Assembly (NCBI RefSeq): GCF_038004425.1
Contig: NZ_JBBORC010000001.1
Location: 3,416,001 to 3,480,000, forward strand
Reading direction: 5' to 3'
DNA from: Solibacillus sp. FSL W7-1464
GTDB lineage: Bacteria; Bacillota; Bacilli; Bacillales_A; Planococcaceae
Length of the DNA: 64,000 nt
In this document: in pieces, positions 9,163 to 18,066 of the stretch
Numbering within the stretch: the stretch's first letter is position 1
Layout: every line of letters begins with the position of its first letter
Translations under genes and position numbers: made by a program
Notes under the pieces: generated by a model
Told to the model about the DNA's origin: nothing
Seen by the model: only the letters and a program-made list of their open reading frames with translations
The model's database searches: none

Positions 9163-10209
9163 ATGAAGAAAAAAGTATTAGAAGTAAACGACTTACGTAT
9201 TAATTTCAAAACGTACGCTGGCGTCGTACAAGCCGTACGCGGAGTAAGCTTTGAATTATACGAAGGCGAAACATTGGCAATCGTTGGTGAATCCGGTTCC
9301 GGAAAATCCGTAACGAGCAATGCACTGATGAAGTTAATTCCACAGCCACCGGGTATTTATGCCGGTGGTGAAATTAACTTCAATGGCCGCAATATTATCC
9401 CTTTATCTGAAAAGGAAATGATGAAAGTACGCGGAAATGATATTTCAATGATTTTCCAGGATCCTATGACGGCATTAAACCCGACAATGAGAATCGGGAA
9501 GCAAATTACCGAAGTACTGTTGAAGCATAATAAAGTTACAACTAAGGACGACGCAAAAAAACGTGCGATTGAATTACTTGATCAAGTAGGTATCCCTTAC
9601 CCTGAAAAACGTTATAAATCTTACCCTCACGAACTGTCCGGCGGGATGCGTCAACGTGTTGTTATTGCCATTGCTCTTGCAGCAGATCCAAAGCTTTTAA
9701 TTGCCGATGAGCCGACGACAGCACTTGATGTAACGATTCAGGCACAAATTTTAGAGCTGATGAAAGAGCTACAAAAGAAATCGAATACATCGATTATTTT
9801 CATCACACATGACCTGGGTGTTGTAGCAAATGTAGCAGATAGAGTTGCGGTAATGTATGCCGGTCAAATCGTAGAGTATGGTACAGTAGAAGACATTTTC
9901 TACAACCCGCAGCACCCGTACACTTGGGGACTGCTTGGATCTATGCCGGACTTGAACAACTCTACAGATGAGCTGTTAATGGCGATTCCGGGTTCACCGC
10001 CAAACTTGATTGAACCACCTAAAGGCGATGCATTTGCCCCTCGTAATGAGTTTGCAATGAAAATCGACTTTGAGATGGAACCGCCAATGTTTAAAGTTTC
10101 GGATACACATTATGCTAAAACTTGGCTACTGCATCCTGATGCACCAAAAATGCCAGTCCCTGATGCGGTAGCACGCCGTATTAAAGGCTATCAACAGGAG
10201 GGCATGTAA
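9163..10209 (+). CDS. oppD: Oligopeptide ABC transporter ATPase OppD (348 aa)
   Basis: Cytoplasmic ATPase subunit that pairs with OppF. In order: Walker [10 protein letters not shown]-loop [13 protein letters not shown] signature LSGGMRQR, Walker [12 protein letters not shown] and switch histidine FITHDLG. A C-terminal oligopeptide-transporter extension follows ([15 protein letters not shown], then GSPPNL). I placed the start at ATG 9163, 8 nt after AAGGAGAG; the GTG at 9154 overlaps that site. It lies 14 nt after oppC and 2 nt before oppF, within one operon. Confidence 0.94.
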   Translation: MKKKVLEVNDLRINFKTYAGVVQAVRGVSFELYEGETLAIVGESGSGKSVTSNALMKLIPQPPGIYAGGEINFNGRNIIPLSEKEMMKVRGNDISMIFQDPMTALNPTMRIGKQITEVLLKHNKVTTKDDAKKRAIELLDQVGIPYPEKRYKSYPHELSGGMRQRVVIAIALAADPKLLIADEPTTALDVTIQAQILELMKELQKKSNTSIIFITHDLGVVANVADRVAVMYAGQIVEYGTVEDIFYNPQHPYTWGLLGSMPDLNNSTDELLMAIPGSPPNLIEPPKGDAFAPRNEFAMKIDFEMEPPMFKVSDTHYAKTWLLHPDAPKMPVPDAVARRIKGYQQEGM

Positions 10210-10211
10210 TC

Positions 10212-11120
10212 ATGGCAAATAAAATATTAGAAGTTAAAGGCCTAAAACAATATTTTGGCACTGCCAAGCAACCGATTAAAGCGATCGATGGCATCTCCTT
10301 TGATGTATATGAAGGCGAAACATTAGGTTTAGTTGGAGAATCCGGCTGCGGTAAATCAACGACGGGCCGTTCAATTATCCGCCTTTACGATATTACAGAA
10401 GGCCAAATTACCTTCAGAGGCAAGAATATATCGGAAATGAAGTCACGAAAAGAATTGATGCAGTTCAACCGTGAAATGCAAATGATTTTCCAGGATCCTT
10501 ATGCGAGTTTAAATCCTCGTATGACGGCCGGTGAATTAATTGCGGAAGGTTTTGACATCCATGGTCTGTATAAAAACAAAAAAGAACGTCAAGCTCGTAT
10601 TGGTGAGTTATTGGAAGCAGTCGGACTGACACGCGAGCACGCTAACCGTTATGCCCACGAGTTTTCCGGTGGGCAGCGTCAACGTATCGGTATTGCCCGT
10701 GCGCTTAGTCTAGATCCAAGCTTCATCATTGCCGATGAGCCGATTTCTGCGCTTGATGTTTCCATTCAGGCACAGGTAGTAAACTTACTGAAGCAGCTTC
10801 AGAAAGAACGTGGATTAACTTATTTATTCATCGCCCATGATTTATCGATGGTAAAGTATATATCAGACCGAATCGCGGTTATGTATCGCGGAAAAATATT
10901 AGAACTTGGCAGTGCGGATGAGATTTACAACAATCCAATCCACCCGTATACGAAGTCTTTATTATCTGCAGTTCCTCAGCCGGATCCGGCATATGAACGC
11001 AGCCGTACACGTATTCCGTACAAACATGTTGAACATGATCCGGCAGCTCAAGTAATCGAAGCCCGCCCTGGCCATTTTGTCTTTGGCACAGATGCACAAG
11101 TGAAAGACTGGGCTAAATAA
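10212..11120 (+). CDS. oppF: Oligopeptide ABC transporter ATPase OppF (302 aa)
   Basis: Second ATPase of the importer. Walker A reads GESGCGKS, Q-loop [10 protein letters not shown], signature [10 protein letters not shown], Walker [12 protein letters not shown] and switch region FIAHDLSMV. The C-terminal extension ([16 protein letters not shown]) is typical of the family. The start ATG follows the GGAGGG that ends oppD, so the genes are translationally close. It is the last gene of the operon and a terminator follows within 50 nt. The C-terminus is slightly shorter than in some OppF proteins, without an obvious break. Confidence 0.94.
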   Translation: MANKILEVKGLKQYFGTAKQPIKAIDGISFDVYEGETLGLVGESGCGKSTTGRSIIRLYDITEGQITFRGKNISEMKSRKELMQFNREMQMIFQDPYASLNPRMTAGELIAEGFDIHGLYKNKKERQARIGELLEAVGLTREHANRYAHEFSGGQRQRIGIARALSLDPSFIIADEPISALDVSIQAQVVNLLKQLQKERGLTYLFIAHDLSMVKYISDRIAVMYRGKILELGSADEIYNNPIHPYTKSLLSAVPQPDPAYERSRTRIPYKHVEHDPAAQVIEARPGHFVFGTDAQVKDWAK

Positions 11121-11130
11121 AAAACAAATA

Positions 11131-11168
11131 AAAACTCCTTCACGAGGCAATGTGAAGGAGTTCTTTCT
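11131..11168 (+). terminator. Terminator shared by the opp operon and pruA
   Basis: AACTCCTTCAC pairs with GTGAAGGAGTT around GAGGCAAT. A T-rich tail on the plus side and an A-run on the other let it end both convergent units. Confidence 0.85.
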
Positions 11169-11206
11169 ATTATATAAGGAAATTTCCAATGACTATGACT
11201 TAATAA

Positions 11207-12751
11207 TTAAAATGATTCAGATGTTGTTTTCGCTTGCATATGCAATGTTAAATAATCCGGTCCGCCTGCTTTAGAGTCAGTACCTGACATGTTGAAGCCG
11301 CCAAATGGCTGGTAACCAACGATTGCACCTGTACAGCCGCGGTTGAAATAAAGGTTTCCAACATGGAACTCTTCGCGAGCATACTCCAAGTTCATACGGT
11401 CATTTGTAATAACTGCACCTGTTAAGCCGTATTCCGTGTTGTTTGCAATATCAATCGCTTCTTCAAATGAATCTGCTTTTGTAATGGCTACAACCGGACC
11501 GAAGATTTCTTCTTTCATAATACGCGCTTCCGGGTCTACATCCGCAAATACAGTCGGATGTACGAAGTAACCAACAGAATCGTCTGCAGTACCGCCAGCA
11601 ACTAGACGGCCTTCTGTTTTACCGATTTCAATATATTCGCTGATTTTTTTGAATGCAGCCGAATCGATTACTGTTGCCATAAAGTTATTATTGTCTGAAG
11701 GGTCACCGATTGTTAATGAATTCGTTAACTCTTCCACACGGTTTACAACTTGATCATATACATCTTTTACGATTACGACACGTGAACAAGCTGAACATTT
11801 TTGGCCAGAGAAACCGAAAGCTGATTTTACAATGGACTGTGCAGCTAACTCTAAATCTGCATCTTTATCAACAACGATTGTATCTTTACCGCCCATTTCA
11901 GCGATGACACGTTTAATCCAAATTTGGCCAGGGCTTAATTTGGATGCGCGTTCGTTAATACGTAAACCGACATCACGGGAACCTGTAAAGCTGATGAAGC
12001 GTGTTTTCGGGTGGTCTACCAAGTAGTCCCCTACTTCCGCACCGCTACCAGGTACGAAGTTTACAACGCCCTTTGGTAAACCAGCTTCTTCAAGCACTTC
12101 AATAAACTTATAAGCGACAACCGGTGTTGTTGATGCTGGTTTTAATAATACTGTGTTACCAGTTACCACAGCTGCTACAGTTGTTCCTGCCATAATTGCA
12201 AACGGGAAGTTCCAAGGTGAAATAACGATCCCGATCCCCAGTGGAATATAATCATAACGGTTGTATTCATTCGGACGGCTTTCTACTTTACGGCCATCTT
12301 TCATTTCCAGCATTTGGCGGCCGTAATATTCTAAAAAGTCGATTGCTTCTGCAGTATCTGCATCCGCTTCATTCCATGGCTTACCTGCTTCTTTCGTCAA
12401 CCATGCAGAAAACTCATGCTTGCGGCGGCGGATAATTGTCGCTGCTTTAAATAATACATCTGCACGGATTTCAGGTTTAACTTTTTTCCATGATTTGAAT
12501 GCTTTATCTGCTTCTTGCATCGCTTTTTCAGCCAAGTCTTTTGAAGCTTTTGAAACAGACCCGATCACTTCTGTTTTCTTTGCCGGGTTATATGATACAA
12601 TTTTTTCTTCTGTCGTTATACGTTCGCCACCGATAATTAGAGGATAGTCGGCACCAAGCTGTGATTCTACTTTTTTAAGCGCTTCCAAATAAGCTTGCTT
12701 GTTTTCTTCTACCGAGAAATCTGTAAATGGTTCATGTTTATAGTTAATCAT
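11207..12751 (-). CDS. pruA: 1-pyrroline-5-carboxylate dehydrogenase (514 aa)
   Basis: NAD+-dependent aldehyde dehydrogenase that oxidises glutamate semialdehyde/P5C to glutamate, the second step of proline breakdown. The catalytic Cys region is visible as [12 protein letters not shown], with the general-base and cofactor region ([25 protein letters not shown]) before it and [12 protein letters not shown] after. The N-terminus ([12 protein letters not shown]) is typical of the RocA/PutC branch. The start follows CGGAGGTAA. It is divergent from a regulator gene and near proline dehydrogenase and a proline symporter. That favours a proline role over the arginine-only RocA role. Confidence 0.95.
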   Translation of the reverse strand: MINYKHEPFTDFSVEENKQAYLEALKKVESQLGADYPLIIGGERITTEEKIVSYNPAKKTEVIGSVSKASKDLAEKAMQEADKAFKSWKKVKPEIRADVLFKAATIIRRRKHEFSAWLTKEAGKPWNEADADTAEAIDFLEYYGRQMLEMKDGRKVESRPNEYNRYDYIPLGIGIVISPWNFPFAIMAGTTVAAVVTGNTVLLKPASTTPVVAYKFIEVLEEAGLPKGVVNFVPGSGAEVGDYLVDHPKTRFISFTGSRDVGLRINERASKLSPGQIWIKRVIAEMGGKDTIVVDKDADLELAAQSIVKSAFGFSGQKCSACSRVVIVKDVYDQVVNRVEELTNSLTIGDPSDNNNFMATVIDSAAFKKISEYIEIGKTEGRLVAGGTADDSVGYFVHPTVFADVDPEARIMKEEIFGPVVAITKADSFEEAIDIANNTEYGLTGAVITNDRMNLEYAREEFHVGNLYFNRGCTGAIVGYQPFGGFNMSGTDSKAGGPDYLTLHMQAKTTSESF

Positions 12752-12773
12752 TTATCATTACCTCCGATATTAA

Positions 12774-12834
12774 GTGCAATATTTTTTTGCATCATTTTAT
12801 GTTTCTTAATTTGAATTATGCAATATAATATTGC
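12774..12834 (-). promoter_or_regulatory. pruA promoter with two TGCA-N9-TGC operator-like sites
   Basis: On the minus strand a sigma-A-like pair is TTGCAT (12818-12823), an 18-bp spacer and TAAAAT (12794-12799). Site 1, GTGCA-N9-TGCAT (12774-12792), covers the expected transcription start. Site 2, ATGCA-N9-TGC (12818-12834), overlaps the -35 and contains the perfect inverted repeat GCAATATAATATTGC (12820-12834). A related site lies upstream of proline dehydrogenase. Regulation by the adjacent Fis-type HTH protein is an inference. Confidence 0.5.
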
Positions 12835-12919
12835 TTAAAGCAATTATTTTTTCTAAATTACGCAAATTATCTCATTTCGACAGTCACATGATAAAATGAA
12901 TTGGAGGGGGTTACACCGC

Positions 12920-14215
12920 ATGAATCAACTAGATCGCTCTAGTGTTTTTGAATTTTTGATCGAAAAAATAGAAACCGGACTTTGCGCTATCGACGAAAAT
13001 GGACGAGTCATCGTTTACAACAAAAAAATGCGCGAACTTACCGGTGAATCACTTGAACAAATTACACAGCGCTTTTTATCACAGTCACTTGACTTTAACT
13101 TGGAGCAAAATATGCTGCAAAAAGTTTTAGCTTCGGGTCAAAGTTTCAAACATATTAAGCAAACGTTCTGGAATGCCCGTGGTGAAGAAGTGACCATGAT
13201 GAATGACTATTATCCATATACCCTTAATGACGGAACGAAAATCGCCATTCAATTTTCCCGCGACATTACACAGCAGGAGTTTTTAATGGACCGGCCTTTA
13301 AGTCGTTACGGGGCTCCATTAACTTTTGATATTATTACCGCTGTCTCAAAATCGATGAAGCAAGTCATCCAGCAAGCAAAAATTGCCGCGCTAGGCCGGA
13401 TTCCGGTCATGCTTGTCGGTGAATCAGGGACAGGGAAAGATATGATTGCAGAAGGTATTCATCATGAGCTGGCAGAAAAAAACGAACGCTTTATTACATT
13501 GATTTGCCGCCGCAATGAAGAAACATTGCTCGCTCAAATCGAGAAATATATTGCCGAGGAAAAAAACTATACGTTTTTTGCCGAGCGGATTGAGTTTTTA
13601 TCAGATGAAGCACAAAATCGCATCGTGGAGCTTCTGGAAAAACATTCCGAACGTAATCATGTATTTATTGCAAGTATTGGTGAAGATCCGATTGATTTAA
13701 TTCAGAAAGGTCAACTTTCCAAAAATCTGTATTACTTATTTTCCAACTTAACGATTCAAGTACCGGCATTACGTGAGCGCCGTGAAGACATCAAACCTTT
13801 CGTGGACGATTATTTTGCTCGCCGACGCATTGCATATGGCAGTCCTGTTAAAGGATTGGCACCTGAAATCGAGGAAATATTTATGAACTATGACTGGCCG
13901 GGAAATTTAAAAGAACTTGAAGTATTGCTCGATGATATTAGCGCATTGCTAACAACGGAAGAATATGTCGAACTTATCCATATTCCAGCATATTTCAAGT
14001 GGAAACTCCAGCAAGCAGAGCCACATACTTCAGAGCAGCAAAAATTATTCGACTTCTCCGGACAAACATTGCAGCCTCTTGATGAATATATGCGTAAAGT
14101 TGAAGATTATTATATTTCACATGCATTACAGCTGAATGATGGAAATATTTCACAAACAGCTAAAGCACTGGGCATCCACCGTCAAGGTTTACAATATCGT
14201 TTAAAACGTAAATAG
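12920..14215 (+). CDS. NtrC-family-like regulator (PAS, degenerate AAA+, Fis HTH) lacking the sigma-54 contact loop (431 aa)
   Basis: Probable regulator of proline catabolism. An N-terminal PAS-like sensor (FEFLIEKIETGLCAIDENGR) spans about residues 8-115. The central domain keeps Walker A (GESGTGKD, about residue 167), and its end resembles the family (LTIQVPALRERREDI, YDWPGNLKELEVL). The GAFTGA loop that touches sigma-54 is absent, and the Walker B DE is replaced (TFFAERIEFL). A Fis-type HTH ends the protein (GNISQTAKALGIHRQGLQYR). The start 12920 follows GGAGGGGG; the ATG at 12896 precedes that site. It is divergent from pruA and upstream of proline dehydrogenase. The nearest known relatives are RocR-like proteins and TyrR, which also works without sigma-54. 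Confidence 0.8.
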   Translation: MNQLDRSSVFEFLIEKIETGLCAIDENGRVIVYNKKMRELTGESLEQITQRFLSQSLDFNLEQNMLQKVLASGQSFKHIKQTFWNARGEEVTMMNDYYPYTLNDGTKIAIQFSRDITQQEFLMDRPLSRYGAPLTFDIITAVSKSMKQVIQQAKIAALGRIPVMLVGESGTGKDMIAEGIHHELAEKNERFITLICRRNEETLLAQIEKYIAEEKNYTFFAERIEFLSDEAQNRIVELLEKHSERNHVFIASIGEDPIDLIQKGQLSKNLYYLFSNLTIQVPALRERREDIKPFVDDYFARRRIAYGSPVKGLAPEIEEIFMNYDWPGNLKELEVLLDDISALLTTEEYVELIHIPAYFKWKLQQAEPHTSEQQKLFDFSGQTLQPLDEYMRKVEDYYISHALQLNDGNISQTAKALGIHRQGLQYRLKRK

Positions 14216-14243
14216 ATTTGGTAATTTATTCTATTTTTTACCA

Positions 14244-14277
14244 TTAGAGAGGCCCTTAACTTGAGGGTCTCTTTTTC
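14244..14277 (+). terminator. Terminator after the regulator gene
   Basis: AGAG-G-CCCT pairs with AGGG-T-CTCT and is followed by TTTTT, about 30 nt after the stop. Confidence 0.7.
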
Positions 14278-14287
14278 ATTTCACGTT

Positions 14288-14306
14288 GTGCATAATTTTA
14301 TTGCAC
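14288..14306. promoter_or_regulatory. TGCA-N9-TGCA site upstream of proline dehydrogenase
   Basis: GTGCA-N9-TGCAC is an inverted repeat with the same half-site and spacing as site 1 in the pruA promoter. Sharing between the two put transcription units suggests a common regulator; this is inferred. Confidence 0.45.
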
Positions 14307-14332
14307 TATATGTAAACTGCGTATTTTAGAGA

Positions 14333-14347
14333 ATGTAAACGTTTTAA
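14333..14347 (+). promoter_or_regulatory. Candidate cre (CcpA) site upstream of proline dehydrogenase
   Basis: ATGTAAACGTTTTAA fits the cre consensus WTGNAANCGNWNNCW except for the C near the 3' end. Carbon catabolite control of proline use is plausible. No experiment supports it here. Confidence 0.45.
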
Positions 14348-14516
14348 TAAAGTATTTCGGCAAAATTTTTTCGCACTAAAAACTGTTGCTATTCCTCACT
14401 TTCCCTTCTAGCAAACACTAAACCTTTCAAAATTTATTTCCTTTTTTGATTATTTTGTTTTATACTCACCTCAATAACAATAAAATACTTTTTTAATCGC
14501 AGGGGGATTGATTAAA

Positions 14517-15491
14517 ATGTCATTAAAAGATTTTTTTATCGCACTTTCAGAAAATCAAACATTAAATTCTGCAGCCCAAAAATACGGATTTAAGCTGGGG
14601 GCGCAAAGTGTCGTTGCAGGTACAAATATCGATGAAGTGATAGAAAGCATCAAGCATTTAAATGCACAGGGTATTTCTTGCACTGTCGATAATCTGGGGG
14701 AATTTGTATTTGAGAAGTCTGCTGCACTTGCTGCAAAAGAACAAATTTTAGCCGTAATCGAACGCATTCACAGTGAAAATCTTGAAGCACACATCTCTTT
14801 GAAACCTTCTCAGTTAGGGTTGGATATTGATTTTGAATTTTGCTATGAAAATTTAAAAGAGATTGTTGCATTGGCAAATGAATATCAGATTTTCGTTAAT
14901 TTTGATATGGAAAACTATGCTCGGCTACATCCTTCATTTGAACTATTGGAAAAGATCCATGCTGAATACAATAATGTCGGTACAGTAATTCAAGCATACT
15001 TTTTCGAGTCGGATGAAAATGTCGAACGCTTTAAAGATTACCGTTTACGTCTCGTAAAAGGCGCATACAAAGAAGATGAATCTGTCGCTTATCAAAATAA
15101 AGCCGATATTGACCGCAAATTTATAGATCAAATTGAATACCATTTACTACATGGCAAATTCACTTCGATTGCAACACATGACCATAATGTAATTAATCAT
15201 GTAAAACAATTTGTCGAAATGCATAATGTTCCGAATGATAAATTCGAGTTCCAAATGCTTTATGGCTTCCGTAAAGAAATGCAGTTGAGTCTTGCAAAAG
15301 AAGGATACAACTTCTGTACGTATGTACCGTTTGGTAATGATTGGTACGGCTACTTTATGCGCCGTTTAGCTGAACGCCCGCAAAACATGACTCTTGTCAC
15401 AAAACAAGTATTTACGAAAAAAACAAATACAATTTTAGCAGTTGCAGCAGGTGCATTTTTAGCTGGACGTATGTCTAAAAAGTATAGATAA
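14517..15491 (+). CDS. putB: Proline dehydrogenase (324 aa)
   Basis: FAD-dependent TIM-barrel enzyme that oxidises proline to P5C, feeding PruA. The family motif near the C-terminus is clear (YGYFMRRLAERPQN), as are LRLVKGAYKE and the substrate-side segment SIATHDHNVI. Length matches the monofunctional enzymes of Gram-positive bacteria. The start ATG 14517 lies 10 nt after AGGGGG; the TTG at 14508 would be too close to that site. After the catalytic region comes a short hydrophobic tail with basic end (NTILAVAAGAFLAGRMSKKYR begins near residue 304), which may help membrane association. putP follows after 89 nt. Confidence 0.92.
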   Translation: MSLKDFFIALSENQTLNSAAQKYGFKLGAQSVVAGTNIDEVIESIKHLNAQGISCTVDNLGEFVFEKSAALAAKEQILAVIERIHSENLEAHISLKPSQLGLDIDFEFCYENLKEIVALANEYQIFVNFDMENYARLHPSFELLEKIHAEYNNVGTVIQAYFFESDENVERFKDYRLRLVKGAYKEDESVAYQNKADIDRKFIDQIEYHLLHGKFTSIATHDHNVINHVKQFVEMHNVPNDKFEFQMLYGFRKEMQLSLAKEGYNFCTYVPFGNDWYGYFMRRLAERPQNMTLVTKQVFTKKTNTILAVAAGAFLAGRMSKKYR

Positions 15492-15517
15492 GTACAGATG
15501 CGCCATATTTTATTGCG

Positions 15518-15547
15518 TTGACGCCCATCTATTGAAGCATGTTAAAC
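15518..15547 (+). promoter_or_regulatory. Possible sigma-A promoter of putP
   Basis: TTGACG at 15518-15523 with an 18-bp spacer to TTAAAC at 15542-15547, about 33 bp before the putP start. The -10 match is modest. Confidence 0.4.
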
Positions 15548-15580
15548 TAGTCAAAAATTATCAATAAAGGAGTTGTCTTT

Positions 15581-17065
15581 ATGTCGGATTATAGCTATCA
15601 GTTGTTGGCCATTATTCTTTACATGATTGCAATGCTCGGTATCGGTTGGTATGCCTTCAGAAAAACTAGCAACCTGACAGATTATATGTTAGGCGGGCGT
15701 GGTCTAGGTGCAGCTGTAACAGCATTAAGTGCCGGTGCAGCGGATATGTCTGGCTGGCTGTTAATGGGGCTTCCAGGTGCAATCTATTTATCAGGACTTG
15801 TGGAAGCATGGATTGCAATCGGATTAACAATCGGTGCTTATCTAAACTGGTTACTAGTAGCACCTCGTTTACGAGTTTATACACAAGTAACAAAGGATTC
15901 CATTACAATTCCAAGTTATTTGGATAACCGTTTACGTGATAATACAAAACTATTGCGTATCGCATCGGGAATTATCATTTTAATATTCTTTACATTCTAT
16001 GTATCTTCCGGAATGGTATCCGGCGGTAAGTTTTTCGAAAGCTCATTCGGAATGGATTATCATACAGGTCTTTTATTCGTATCTGCCGTAGTTGTGGCCT
16101 ACACGTTATTTGGCGGATTCCTGGCAGTAAGTTATACGGATGTAATTCAAGGTCTAATTATGCTTGTTACATTAATTGCGGTTCCTGTTTTCGGAATTTT
16201 CTTAACTGGCGGTATTGGAGAAACGGTCGATTCTATTAAAGCAGTAGATCCGGAAATGTTCAGCCTTCTTCCATCTACTGTAACAGCTGCGGCTATTATT
16301 TCTTCTCTTGCATGGGGGCTTGGTTACTTTGGTCAGCCGCATATCATCGTACGCTTTATGGCGATTTCATCTGTAAAAGAAACGAAAAGCGCGCGCCGTA
16401 TCGGTATTGGCTGGATGATTTTCAGTTTAATAGGTGCCCTTGCAACAGCATTGGTCGGTGTAGCATACTTCCAGCAGCAAGGTACGGAATTGAAAGATGC
16501 TGAAACGGTATTTATCGTATTAGGGCAAATTCTATTCCATCCATTCATCGCAGGGATTGTACTTGCAGCAATTCTGGCAGCAGTTATGAGTACAATTTCG
16601 TCACAATTAATCGTTACTTCTTCAGCACTCATTGAAGATATTTATAAAGCTTTATTCAACAAAACTGCGACAGATAAACATTACGTATTTTTAGGTCGTG
16701 TCGCTGTACTTTTCGTATCTATCTTTGCGGCAATTGTTGCATGGAATCCTGAAAGCACAATATTAGGGCTGGTAGCATTCGCATGGGCCGGTTTCGGTGC
16801 AGCATTCGGTCCAATCATTTTACTTTCTCTATTCTGGCGCAAGCTTACAAACTATGGAGCACTTGCCGGAATGGTAGCCGGTGCTGCAGTTGCATTCGTA
16901 TGGGGACGTACGGATAGTTTAACAAGCATGCTTTATGAGATTGTACCTGGCTTTATCGCGTGTTTAGTCGTTGCAGTTGTTGTAAGTATGCTGACATATA
17001 AACCAAATGCGGAAATCGAAGAAGAGTTCAATGAAACTCAGCGTATTTTAAAAGAAGAGCAATAA
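15581..17065 (+). CDS. putP: Sodium/proline symporter PutP (494 aa)
   Basis: Solute:sodium symporter family protein with about 13 membrane helices that imports proline with Na+. The N-terminus carries the family pattern YMLGGRGLGAAVTALSAGA followed by ADMSGWLLMGLPGAIY in TM2, the known Na+/proline site region of PutP. Further helices include SLAWGLGYFGQPHIIVRF, typical of the family. The start follows AAAGGAG at about 8 nt. It sits downstream of proline dehydrogenase, so uptake and oxidation genes are adjacent. The cytoplasmic tail ends in an acidic stretch. OpuE-like osmoprotection is an alternative role, but the catabolic context favours PutP. Confidence 0.94.
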   Translation: MSDYSYQLLAIILYMIAMLGIGWYAFRKTSNLTDYMLGGRGLGAAVTALSAGAADMSGWLLMGLPGAIYLSGLVEAWIAIGLTIGAYLNWLLVAPRLRVYTQVTKDSITIPSYLDNRLRDNTKLLRIASGIIILIFFTFYVSSGMVSGGKFFESSFGMDYHTGLLFVSAVVVAYTLFGGFLAVSYTDVIQGLIMLVTLIAVPVFGIFLTGGIGETVDSIKAVDPEMFSLLPSTVTAAAIISSLAWGLGYFGQPHIIVRFMAISSVKETKSARRIGIGWMIFSLIGALATALVGVAYFQQQGTELKDAETVFIVLGQILFHPFIAGIVLAAILAAVMSTISSQLIVTSSALIEDIYKALFNKTATDKHYVFLGRVAVLFVSIFAAIVAWNPESTILGLVAFAWAGFGAAFGPIILLSLFWRKLTNYGALAGMVAGAAVAFVWGRTDSLTSMLYEIVPGFIACLVVAVVVSMLTYKPNAEIEEEFNETQRILKEEQ

Positions 17066-17080
17066 CATCAATATAACGGT

Positions 17081-17120
17081 AGAAGAAGCAGTCAGAAAAA
17101 ATCTGACTGCTTCTTTTTAA
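17081..17120 (+). terminator. Terminator of putP (probably bidirectional)
   Basis: AAGAAGCAGTCAGA pairs with TCTGACTGCTTCTT around AAAA and is followed by TTTTTA. The mirrored A-run can serve the convergent ROK gene. Confidence 0.85.
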
Positions 17121-17122
17121 TT

Positions 17123-17983
17123 TTATAGCAACGCTGCACCTATGAGTCCTGCATTACCTTTATTTATGCTTGCCTGCACTCTGCCTTTTTTATGTTCAAA
17201 GAATGGATGGCTAAAATACTGATCAACTAAACCGGAAATTTCATCAACAATTTGCGGATGATGATTCATAACGCCTCCGCCTAGTACAACAACATGCGGA
17301 TCTACTAATAGAATGAAACTATGAATTTTTCGGGCGATTTCCTGCTGCCATTTTTGGATGAGCGGTACAATACGTTTATCCTTTTCATAGTAGAGGTCAA
17401 AAAACTGCTGTAATGTTCTTTCTTCATTTGTTTTCTGCTGTAAATTCTTTAATAAACCAGGTCCGGAACATACTTCTTCAAAATAGGCATCTGTACTTGT
17501 TAACGAAAAGCCGATTTCACCGGGAACTCCGGCACCTCTTAAAAACTTCCCATCATGAATGGTACAGCAAGCAATTCCTGTACTGATCGTGATATAAATG
17601 AATGTCTCTTTTTTAAATTGACGGATTTTATATTCCCCGTTTGCTGCTGTCATCATATCGGTCTCCATAAAAACTTCAGCTTTCGGAAATGCTTTCTCAA
17701 GTCTTTGGACAAGCGGAAAATTACGCCATGGCAAGTTTTGCTGAAATACTACAAGCCCTTGTTGTAAATCTAATATTCCGGGTAAACCGACCGCAACTTT
17801 TATAACGTCCCCCTCTTCACCTTCCAGAAGCTTATGAAAACCTGAAATAATTGCATCAAATAATGGTTCAGATTGCTGGGGACTCTTTACTTCCATTTGC
17901 TTTATCAGTTTTTCCGGTTGTTCTTGCTTCGATAAAGCAAGTGCCAGTTTTGTCCCTCCGATATCAGCACTTAAAATCCACAT
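17123..17983 (-). CDS. ROK-family sugar kinase-like protein without the zinc motif (286 aa)
   Basis: ROK fold protein, possibly a hexose or amino-sugar kinase. The phosphate-binding motif ADIGGTKLALAL opens the protein, AVGLPGILD and TISTGIACC follow, and GEIGF and VVLGGGVM are visible. The usual ROK zinc cluster (CxCGxxGCxE) expected after GEIGF is missing: the region reads SLTSTDAYFEEVCSGPGLL. No N-terminal HTH is present, so it is not an NagC/XylR-type repressor. It is last in a minus-strand cluster with two Gfo/Idh enzymes and NagA. I infer an amino-sugar substrate with low certainty. The start follows AGGTGG at 5 nt. Confidence 0.82.
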   Translation of the reverse strand: MWILSADIGGTKLALALSKQEQPEKLIKQMEVKSPQQSEPLFDAIISGFHKLLEGEEGDVIKVAVGLPGILDLQQGLVVFQQNLPWRNFPLVQRLEKAFPKAEVFMETDMMTAANGEYKIRQFKKETFIYITISTGIACCTIHDGKFLRGAGVPGEIGFSLTSTDAYFEEVCSGPGLLKNLQQKTNEERTLQQFFDLYYEKDKRIVPLIQKWQQEIARKIHSFILLVDPHVVVLGGGVMNHHPQIVDEISGLVDQYFSHPFFEHKKGRVQASINKGNAGLIGAALL

Positions 17984-18066
17984 TTAGTCCACCTGCTTTA
18001 CAAAAATTCCGTAGTCTTTTCAAATGGTATAGCCAAGTACCCGCTACGAGTATGCTTTGAATTGTC

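Noticed and set aside
12750..12920. Sigma-54 promoter (-24 GG, -12 GC) upstream of pruA
   Set aside because: No TGGCA-N7-TTGC pattern on either strand. A sigma-A-like pair is present instead and the regulator lacks GAFTGA.
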